Shown one piece after another: positions 56,860-64,000 of a stretch of 64,000 bases of DNA (position 1 is the stretch's first letter; each line of letters starts with the position of its first letter). The position numbers were made by a program, and so were the translations under genes. The stretch is from Linnemannia schmuckeri (Eukaryota > Mortierellomycota > Mortierellomycetes > Mortierellales > Mortierellaceae). The DNA lies in NCBI GenBank assembly GCA_029449235.1, contig JANATG010000008.1, positions 1,984,001-2,048,000 of the forward strand. Direction: 5' to 3'. A model generated the notes under the pieces. That model saw only the letters and a list, made by a program, of their open reading frames with translations. It was not told the origin of the DNA and searched no databases.

Positions 56860-59126
56860 ATGAACTTCCTTTCCTCCCTCCGCTCAGCCAACTCGCCAGC
56901 CTCATGGCACGCCATCCGTCCCTCCACTTCACCAGCATCCCCACAGCGGCGGCTCCATGGGCTGATCAGGGCCACCAACACCCACAGACCTCTTCTACCC
57001 TCTGCAACAACATGGTCCTCAACTAAACCTACTCGGAACAAGTCCAGGAATCCCCATCGATTCCTTTCAACTACAACCAAGAGTCCGTCTACATCTGGTG
57101 GTGATGACCAGTTGGCTCTCAAGCCTCTCAGCATCCGTCAGCGCAAGGCTGGGACCTGGTTGCCCAAGTGGCAGACTCTGACCCTCTCGACCGACCACGA
57201 CTCCAAAACGTGTTCCTTTCAATCCACACCAGCATCACAAGGCTCTGACAAGGCAGCAGCGGGAGCGGGAGAATCATCGACGATGGCGACAGGGACAGAG
57301 ACAGATATGGATGCGGCCAAACACTTGCTCTCGCCACAGACTGCTCTGGCAGTGTTCTTACCTAAAGGGTTCCCGGAATCGGTCACGCCTAACTACTGGC
57401 CCTTTGCAAAGTGGCAGTTTGTCCATAATGTTGCTGGATCTGTCACAGCAGGTAAAAACAAAGCGAACACTAGCATGAGGCGTTTTTATATTATTTTTTT
57501 TATTATCCCATGCAAACATACGTTGGGGAACATAAACATAAGGATCGGTCGGACCTTGACTCACATTTTCTTCTTTTCTCTCTTTCCTACCGCGGTAGTA
57601 ATATCAACTCAATCGCTCTTGTTTGCAATGGGCCTCGGTGCAGGGTCTATACCCATGGCAGCGGCCCTCAACTGGATCATCAAGGACGGGTTGGGACAAC
57701 TGGGCGGTGTCGTCTATGCGTCCTTTGTGAGCGACAAGTTCGACTCGGAGCCAAAGCGGTTCCGGTTCCAGGCCACTGTCGCCATGCAGGGCGCCAATGT
57801 ATTAGAGTTGTTGACTCCGCTCTGGCCAGGATCTTTCTTAGTGATCGCCTCTATCTCAAACATCGGTAAGTTTTGCTCTGTCTCCACCAAACAAACAAGT
57901 TGCTGTTTGTGTCCCTTTTGTCCGATCCGAAAGATGAGGACTGTTCACCCTTGATTGAACTAAAGGAGTATAAAGCCATGGAGCCCTCACCAGTTGATGT
58001 CCTTTACATATTGCTACCTTAGGTAAAAACATGGCTTGGTTGGCCAGTTCAGCGACCCGGGCGCAGATGAACAAGACCTTTGCCCTCCGTGACAAGTATG
58101 TATACATCATGCCTACGTTTACCTGACTACGTCGCAATGCGCTTAGTTTCAATCATGACTTTGACTCCTCTGAACTGACCTTCCCTTGTTATTTCTGTGT
58201 GAACTTAGCTTGGGAGACATTACTGGAAAATCTGGATCGCAGACAACTGCAGCAGGGCTAGTTGGTAAGCATACAGGATAAGGACCAGATGCTATAACAT
58301 TTTGGGAACCAGAAGTGCAATGCACCTAATGTTCTACCATGCATCTACTATGAACCGCCATTATTTAGGTACAGGATTGGGCGTTGTGATTGCAGCATTG
58401 ATGAGCCACGTATCAGAAGACCCAACTGTGCTACCCTTGGTACCCATGTGCCTGACCTTCCTGCCGTTCGCGATCTTCAACATCTACTCCAACTACCGAT
58501 CCAGTCACTATGTCACCACACCTTCACTCAACATCCCCCGAACCGAGGCTGTCTTTTACAGCGTCATGAAGGAGCTCGTCTTTGAAAAGGAGTCAGGACA
58601 GAAGAGACTGAAATTGTCTCTTGCAGAGTTAGTGCATAAGCTGGAGGAACTTGTACCGACACCCATGCAAGTGGCGCATAAAGAAGTCTTTGTAACAGCA
58701 TACCAGTCACCCTTCAGAATCGGGATTGAGATCGAGCCGGCGATCCATCGGTTTGCGGGACGTGGTAAAGGAACAGAGACGTTGGATCGGGCGTTCAGGC
58801 AGGTGGATTTGATTCAGAAGGAGCACTATTATATGATGGCGGATATTAGGGCGAACAAGGTGGTGATTTGGTTCGATAAGAAGGCCAAGGGCAAGGATTT
58901 GGTTCAGGGATTTTACCATGCCTGCGCGACTAGAGCTATTATGCAGCAGCAGGTTAGTGGTAGTGGGGTTTCGAAGGAGGATCAGTGGAGCAAGGCTATT
59001 CGACAGGCACACGAGGAGGCTATAGAGACTGTGCCGAGATTGACAGAGGTGATGAGGCAGAAGGAGTGGGACACAGACAGTTTATTCCTTACAGACGGCG
59101 ATCGCAACCGTATTCAAATAGATTAA
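56860..59126 (+). CDS. RUS1/DUF647 family membrane protein
   Basis: Exons 56860-57451, 57599-57865, 58023-58095, 58209-58264 and 58369-59126 join to 581 aa. The DUF647 domain (root UVB sensitive family; human RUSF1) spans about residues 160-430. Motifs are LPKGFPESVTPNYWPFAKWQ, GLGAGSIPMAAALNWIIKDG, LGGVVYASFVSDKFDSEPKR and GKSGSQTTAAGLVGTGLGV. Several Gly/Ala-rich hydrophobic segments suggest a membrane protein. The first 150 residues are basic, Ser/Thr-rich and poor in acidic residues at the start, compatible with an organelle presequence. Plant members affect UV-B response and vitamin B6 status; the molecular function is not established and none is claimed here. The 581-aa length is longer than typical (about 430-600). 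Confidence 0.93.
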
Positions 59127-59344
59127 AAGGTACTTCTTGCTTACATGATTGTGCGCAATGATGTGGTATGCCTCGGGATGTATGCTTGCCAGAGTTCATA
59201 GTAACGTCGATAGGAGACCGATCATTTAATGTGTTATACAGTGTGTAAATGGGATGCAATTGCGAGGGTGTTGTTACAGGCCTATTGTAGGCTAATGATT
59301 GAAAAAAAGGGAGGAGTGGAGAGTGGAGCCGTGAAGGAAGCCAT

Positions 59345-59530
59345 TTACAAAAGGCTGAAGTTGGCGGGCATGGTCTGCACAGACTTGCGAAGAGCCATCT
59401 CGAGTGCTTAGTCGCGGGTCATCCTGTTGGTTTGAGCGGGACGCTGTGCATCGACGGAGGAGCGAGGAGTCTGAGCTGGGGAGATGACAGCGGAGGCAGA
59501 CTGGTTCTTGTTGGACTTGAAGAGAGACAT
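59345..59530 (-). pseudogene. Small-protein family copy A, in-frame stop at codon 41
   Basis: Begins MSLFKSNKNQSASAVISPAQ and matches copy D (62245-62430) codon for codon over 62 codons. Codon 41, Gln in D, is TAA here (59408-59410). After the stop the frame continues ALEMALRKSVQTMPANFSLL to a final TAA at 59345. As it stands it would give 40 aa. It could be a recent pseudogene, a truncated functional form or a sequencing error. The leader is a GGTTGGCTT repeat on the plus strand (CCAAGCCAA in sense). Confidence 0.8.
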
Positions 59531-60362
59531 GGCTGTTGTTGCTGGGGTTGTTGGTTGGCTTGGTTGGCTTGGTTGGCTTGGTTGGCTTGGTTGTTGGTTG
59601 GCTTGGTTGGCCCGGTTGGCTTGGTTGGAGGAATTGCGGGAGGGAGAGTTGCTTGGTGTTGGTTTGGGTTACTTGCGGTTGTTGTTGTTGTTGTTGCTGT
59701 TGAGTGAGGAATGAAAAAAGTGGGGAACGAGGACATATTTACACAAGTTGTCGATTCAGACCAAAAAGCAATTAGGGTCTCGTCGTCATAGCCAAGAAGG
59801 GAAAGAGAACCCTTTCTTTGTTTGTTTCTTTTTGTTCGTTGCACGGTTCATTTCCTCTCGTGGCACGTTTGGGTTTTCATCGTCTGTTACACTCCGCTCC
59901 TTCTTCCCATCCGCTCCATTTTTCTCCCGCCGTACGCCGCACAGGAAAATCTTTAATTGTGTCGGTCAACAGTCAAAATGCCTCAAGACCCACAAGAAAA
60001 CAAACAGCGTCATGATTGGTGAGCATTTTGCTGACCTTCTTTGCTGTACAACGGCGGCCATGACTCTAATTTTGATCTCTGACTCCGCTCGAAAAGATGA
60101 TGACAATGGCACAAAGAAGCAACCAGAATGGTCCATGCTCGCTCGACAACTCGGCGCTCGATTAGAAAGCAATTGAGGTCGTAACAAAGAAGTATATAAA
60201 GCCTTTTGATTCCCTCCCTCTTCTTCTTCATTTCATCACAAACATCCGCACCCAACCAAGCAAAACCAAGCTACCCAAAGCTACCCAAAGCTACCCAAAG
60301 CTACCCAAGGCTCCATCTCTTCCCCTTCAAGACCAACCACTCCTCACAAGCCAAACACAAAC
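59531..60362. promoter_or_regulatory. Divergent promoter of small-protein copies A and B
   Basis: 832 bp. Toward B it has a 17-bp motif (60126-60142) shared with the C/D spacer and a TATA box tatataaa (60193-60200) about 165 bp before the ATG. The B leader has four 10-bp agctacccaa units (60268-60308). On the A side are GGTTGGCTT repeats (59550-59625). Open frames here are low-complexity. Confidence 0.65.
60126..60142 (+). promoter_or_regulatory. Shared 17-bp upstream motif, copy 1
   Basis: GAATGGTCCATGCTCGC, identical to the minus-strand sequence at 61568-61584. It lies 50 bp upstream of the TATA box of copy B. Confidence 0.6.
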
Positions 60363-60551
60363 ATGTCCCTCTTCAAGTCCAACAAGAACAAGTCTGCCTC
60401 TGCTGCCTCGACACCAGCCCAGTCCCCCCGCACCTCGATCGATGCACGGCGCCCTGTCGTCCAAGGGAACTCGATGACTCGTGAGCAGACTGTCCGCCTG
60501 GCCATGCACAACTCTCAACAAAAGTTGCCTCACCACTTTAGCCTTTTGTAG
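60363..60551 (+). CDS. Small disordered protein, family copy B (62 aa)
   Basis: Reads MSLFKSNKNKSASAASTPAQ at the start, then a Ser/Pro/Arg stretch, then a short amphipathic helix after M-T-R-E-Q and the ending HHFSLL. It is intact and has its own TATA box and a repeat-rich leader. The family has a conserved basic N-terminus (FKSNKNK), a TPAQTPR core with Ser/Thr-Pro sites, an M-T-x-x-Q-A helix and an N-F-x-L end. I do not recognise a function. It is closest to copy C by its helix (LAM) and by shared leader and promoter motifs. Confidence 0.8.
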   Translation: MSLFKSNKNKSASAASTPAQSPRTSIDARRPVVQGNSMTREQTVRLAMHNSQQKLPHHFSLL

Positions 60552-61130
60552 ATCAGAGACAACCCACCATCACACATACACCTGCATAGCATCCATTCAC
60601 CCTTCACTGTACAATACCACTCACTGGCATCTTTAATAAACACCCATTTGCATAATACTCTATATCTTTTTTTGTTTGTGAATGCTGCATACCGTGCCGA
60701 GGAATGTGGAGAGGAAGGACATACGATGTACTCTTGTTCATTTGCCTTTCTTTGTTACAACACACGGCCAAATCTTTAGAAGAGATAATTCAGGAACAGA
60801 AGTGAAACTGATTGTCGTGTTGATATGTTTGGTTGATCAGTACGGGGGTTGATCAGTACGGGGGTTGATCAGTACGGGGGTTGATCAATCAGAGTGTTCG
60901 TTTTTTTTGTTTGCCTATACTGTGCACTGTGCACTGTGCACTTGACTTCATTTCGCGATCTCACAATTCTTTACAACAGTCACCAAGGGAAAGGGGAAAC
61001 AACATATAGAAGTAAAAGGATGCAGGTATTTATTTTATAGTACAAGATTGGGAATGCAAGGTTGGATGTGATGAAGATATGCTGAGTGTGGGGGTATGAG
61101 AGGCCGTGACAGAAAATGGTCTTCGGCGCT
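60552..61130. other. Spacer with 16-bp tandem repeats
   Basis: Convergent 3' spacer between copies B and C. It contains 3.5 copies of gttgatcagtacgggg and three of gtgcact (about 60932-60952). No gene is seen. Confidence 0.7.
60832..60890 (+). repeat. 16-bp tandem repeat, 3.5 copies
   Basis: The unit gttgatcagtacgggg starts at 60832, 60848 and 60864, with a partial copy at 60880. Each unit contains the palindrome tgatca. Confidence 0.95.
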
Positions 61131-61310
61131 TTACATAAGGTTGAAATTGATCATGTTGGCCTGGACGGTCTTCTTCATCGCCATCTTGACCGCCTGCTCT
61201 TGGGTCATCTTGGTCTCGGGACGCTGCTCGTTGAGGGAGGCTCGAGGGGTCTGAGCTGGAGTGGTGGCAGCAGAGGCGGTCTTGTTCTTGTTGGACTTGA
61301 AGAGAGACAT
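61131..61310 (-). CDS. Small disordered protein, family copy C (59 aa)
   Basis: Starts MSLFKSNKNKTASAATTPAQ and ends in an amphipathic helix (MTQEQAVKMAMKKTVQ) and INFNLM. It is intact. The leader contains AAGCTACCCAA once, the unit repeated in the leader of copy B. A TATA box (CGTATAAAAG, plus strand 61447-61456) lies about 140 bp upstream. Function unknown. Confidence 0.8.
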   Translation of the reverse strand: MSLFKSNKNKTASAATTPAQTPRASLNEQRPETKMTQEQAVKMAMKKTVQANMINFNLM

Positions 61311-62244
61311 GTTTGTGGTTGGCTTGTGAGGGAGAGACTTGAGGAAGAGTTGCTTGGCGGCTGGTTGCTTGGGTAGCTTGAGCTGTTGCTGTGTTGTGTT
61401 GTGTTGATTGTGATGAGGAATAGACAAGAGGGAGGGGATGTCGTTGCTTTTATACGAGTTGGCTTCCCTCCTTACGTATTAAAGCGTTTCCTATCTGGGT
61501 CACAACATCTCGAACGAGACGTCAACTCTGAAATCGACTGCCGACTGCCGAGCCTTGCCGAGGAGAGGCGAGCATGGACCATTCCATTCGTTTCTATGGT
61601 AAAGGGTGGAGTATCATCTTCTTGCACTCTCGAATTAGGCATGTTTGCTTTTCTCCTCGTTCTTCCTTTTGCTTTTTGTCTCCGCACAGAAGAAAAGAAT
61701 TTCGACGCTCATATTTTTACAGCCAACCTTGATGACGATTGTTGACACGACCGAAGGAAGAGGTGGGACAGGTACAAATATGGACTCCATTGGGTGCAAT
61801 GAGAGAGGCGAGAGAGTGGACAGGGGCAGTGGACCAAAAAGGGCAGCGAGCGGAGTGTGGCCTTGGCACAGTTTGCTTTCTGTTGTCACCATTCTACCAA
61901 GACTTCCAAGAGAAGAAATGAACAACCGTGCCAAATGGGGAGCGGCAATTATTTTCTCTTAGAGCATGCTGCGGGTATGGGGAACTTAAACTGCGGGGGT
62001 AAAAAAGGAGCAAGAGAAAGAGAGGGACTTTGTCATTCTTGGCTACAATGTCGGTTCCGCCTTGGCAGCAGGTGTAGTCATTGAGGGACTCATGCAAAGT
62101 AGAAAAGGGACCGTCAGGACACACATATAAAGAGTCATTCATCTCCTTTTGTGTTCAATCTTCACTCACGACCAACAAAATAAGACCGGCACCAAGCACC
62201 TCTACTCAAGACCCATCCAATCAAGCGAACACACATCTACTACT
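61311..62244. promoter_or_regulatory. Divergent promoter of small-protein copies C and D
   Basis: 934 bp. The 17-bp motif lies at 61568-61584 on the minus strand, toward C. TATA boxes are at 61447-61456 (minus, for C) and around 62124-62131 (catataaa, plus, for D). No gene is seen. Confidence 0.65.
61568..61584 (-). promoter_or_regulatory. Shared 17-bp upstream motif, copy 2
   Basis: GAATGGTCCATGCTCGC on the minus strand, 112 bp upstream of the TATA box of copy C. Similar TCGGC and GTCGATT blocks follow in both copies. Confidence 0.6.
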
Positions 62245-62430
62245 ATGTCTCCCTTCAAGTCCAACAAGAACAAGACCTCGTCCGCTGCGTCGACCCCAGC
62301 CCAGACTCCCCGTCCCTCTGTCGACACCCAACGCCCTGCTCAAGCCTCTAAGATGACCCGCGACCAGGCCCTCGAGCTCGCCCTCCGTAAGTCGGTGCAG
62401 ACCATGCCCGCCAACTTTGGCCTCATGTAG
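62245..62430 (+). CDS. Small disordered protein, family copy D (61 aa)
   Basis: Starts MSPFKSNKNKTSSAASTPAQ, then TPRPSVDTQRPAQ, then the helix MTRDQALELALRKSVQTMP and the end ANFGLM. It is intact and closest to copy A. The codon usage is strongly C-ending (GCC, ACC, AAG), as in highly expressed fungal genes. Function unknown. Confidence 0.8.
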   Translation: MSPFKSNKNKTSSAASTPAQTPRPSVDTQRPAQASKMTRDQALELALRKSVQTMPANFGLM

Positions 62431-63244
62431 ACATGCTACTCTGACAGCCATTTCGCCCCACTCTCTCTCTTTTTTAGTCTTCGAAGGCTTGTACACCACC
62501 CAATATTCATATACTCACACTGTACCATACTCGCAATAAACACATCTTTTCTAAGCAACATCCATTTTTGATGCGTACTAAATGCCTCTGCTTCAATCTA
62601 TGGTATGTACCAACAAAAGTAAACGCGACTTTGTCGGTGCGCTATGCGCTACTCAAGAGTCGAGACCCAAGAGGAGTGTCCTAGATGAATAGGGTAGACC
62701 GAGATCTGGACCGAGTGCAAATCTTGGAGTAAGAAAAGAGTCACCCCTCTACAATCGTCTCCTTGACCACGTTCTCAGGATCTTCTAGAGGGACTTCAAT
62801 GTCAGACCCCACTGTATCATTGACCATCGGAGGCGATCTTTTTTTAGACCTCTTTTTCTCAGGAGCAACTTCCCTCCTCCACTCATGCTTAATGCCTTTT
62901 AGCCCTGGCCGTGCGCGATTTTATGTATTTTCTCAGCACGAGCGCATTTGCAAACATCTCCGATTGCTCCGATTCAAAATGTGAAATAAGATGGATGGTT
63001 CCTTCTCGAACAACCAAAGTCCATACACAGCCATTGTTTTTCCCATGAGCATTGAATAGCAAATTCTAGACTTGCTTGAACAAGAGATGTACTGCTGACC
63101 TTGGGCGAATACACAAGGCAAAGAACTGTTCATAATAATATCGATTGTTTCTTTGGTTGTAAGTGCTTTTCAATTTTGAATCATATTAATCGCTGCCCAC
63201 CATTCAACTAAAAAGAAGAGACATAAATTGCGAGGAATTTATTT
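62431..63244. other. Intergenic region with a possible gene remnant
   Basis: The minus strand is open from about 62888 to a TGA at 62741 and reads as a charged tail (EVAPEKKRSKKRSPP ... ENVVKETIVEG). It has no start or upstream exon that fits before the next gene, so it may be a remnant. Nothing else is seen. Confidence 0.4.
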
Positions 63245-64000
63245 TTACACCTGTCTTGGGAGTAAATACGCTGCAGGAACCTCAGAAACGCGTCCCTTGG
63301 GTCTCTTGACCAGAAAGTAGTAGTCTATAGAGTAGGGTAAGCTTGATGCAGGAATCAACCCAACTTCAGCCAACTTTATCCTATCCGCAGTTGTTATGGT
63401 AGCGGACGATGTCTTCAGGTCATGCAAGTGACTCGAAGTTGCGTCGACCCATTCGGCAAGGCTGAATCCGTCGCATCCATTCATATTCGCTTGCGTAAGA
63501 TTAGGGGCCATCTTGGAGAATATTGTCACCAGAACTTGACCAGATAGAGTCCAGCGGCCAATTAAAGAGAGGTTCTTCAGAGCTGGGAGATGAATGTACT
63601 TGGGCTGCTGCAATGTCCCCTCCAGGTCTGCCTCCATGCCTACATCCCCGCCCACCTCTTGTGCACCTCGAATCGGCGCCAGTCCATCGGGTGGACCTTG
63701 TAGTGGGTGAGCAGATCCGGGCTTTTGAAGGTCTGCGAGTTGAACTGTCCGTTTGTGCTGACCTGACCATGATTTGATGTTGATCGTCATATATGTGAGA
63801 CTCGGTGTATTGGCCAACATCCTGAACTGGAATCTGTAGCCAAACTCTGCATTGAGACACAGCTCCGTCAGGCAAGGTAAATCCCAGTCCCAGGTCCAAA
63901 TAGGTCGGCTGATGGTCGATACTGTTGCTGACGACGGGTCATCAAGCTCGATATCACTCGGCTTGCCGGTCTCGACGTAGATAAAATCCTCGGGTGGCGG
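63245..64000 (-). CDS. F-box/LRR-type protein, C-terminal part (cut by window)
   Basis: Open on the minus strand from the window edge to a TAG at 63245, 251 codons plus stop, with no start inside. Leucine-rich patterns such as LPCLTELCLNAEFGYRFQ, LANTPSLTYMTINIKSW, LPALKNLSLIGRWTLSG and MAPNLTQANMNGCDGFSLAE resemble the irregular LRR domains of fungal F-box proteins, which are abundant in Mortierella-like genomes. The F-box would lie beyond the window. The end (YYFLVKRPKGRVSEVPAAYL) is not an LRR. The family call rests on the repeat pattern only. Confidence 0.7.
   Translation of the reverse strand, partial: PPPEDFIYVETGKPSDIELDDPSSATVSTISRPIWTWDWDLPCLTELCLNAEFGYRFQFRMLANTPSLTYMTINIKSWSGQHKRTVQLADLQKPGSAHPLQGPPDGLAPIRGAQEVGGDVGMEADLEGTLQQPKYIHLPALKNLSLIGRWTLSGQVLVTIFSKMAPNLTQANMNGCDGFSLAEWVDATSSHLHDLKTSSATITTADRIKLAEVGLIPASSLPYSIDYYFLVKRPKGRVSEVPAAYLLPRQV

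Noticed and set aside
62741..62888. Minus-strand charged open tail ending ETIVEG
   Set aside because: No start or upstream exon fits between it and the stop of the next gene at 63245; noted only as a possible remnant.

Overview
The window looks like nuclear DNA of a filamentous fungus. The gene models are rich in short introns (about 60-370 nt, GT-AG with two GC-AG cases). Proteins carry long Ser/Thr/Gln/His-rich segments, and untranslated regions are strongly pyrimidine- or purine-rich. The mix of gene families (sororin-like protein, class II eIF4E, FYR-domain TBRG1-like protein, RUS1/DUF647, F-box/LRR protein, pogo transposon) best fits an early-diverging lineage of the Mortierella/Mucoromycota type; this placement is inference. 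All exon coordinates were derived by hand from splice signals and reading-phase continuity, without transcript data.

Layout. 1-8.6 kb: an unrecognised single-pass membrane protein (+), the mitochondrial protease OMA1 (+, six exons) and a long disordered nuclear-type protein with sororin hallmarks (-). 8.7-13.7 kb: an eleven-exon secreted subtilisin-like protease with a PA insert (-). 15.7-19.9 kb: an F-box/ankyrin protein (-). 20.7-32.7 kb: a concentration of tRNA-modification genes, TRM61 (+), TRM9 (-), TRM112 (-) and TRM11 (+), with a FYRN/FYRC chromatin-type gene between TRM9 and TRM112. TRM112 is the obligate partner of both TRM9 and TRM11, and here it shares a 283-bp divergent promoter with TRM11. 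32.9-34.2 kb: DAHP synthase (-). 36.4-40.6 kb: a 1316-aa class II eIF4E/4EHP-like protein (-).

45.2-50.4 kb is a mitochondrial inner-membrane group: an SLC25A32-type FAD/folate carrier (+), a small MIC12-like protein (-) and succinate dehydrogenase iron-sulfur subunit SDH2 (-). 50.8-55.3 kb holds a secreted precursor made of 27-residue hydrophobic peptides separated by Lys-(Lys)-Arg sites, as in Kex2-processed repeat proteins. It is followed by Asp-rich and His/Gly-rich segments and a hydrophobic C-terminal region. This gene is disturbed three times: a 207-bp insertion with a 9-bp target duplication, an in-frame TAG, and a complete 2.5-kb pogo/Tigger transposon sitting in an intron 9 nt from its 3' splice site.

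56.9-59.1 kb encodes a RUS1/DUF647 protein (+). 59.3-62.4 kb holds four copies of an uncharacterised gene for proteins of about 60 aa, arranged as two divergent pairs that look like an inverted segmental duplication; one copy carries an in-frame stop. The right edge cuts an F-box/LRR-type gene (-). The most novel-looking items are the peptide-repeat precursor and its insertions, the sororin candidate, the giant 4EHP, the TRM cluster and the four-copy small-gene family.
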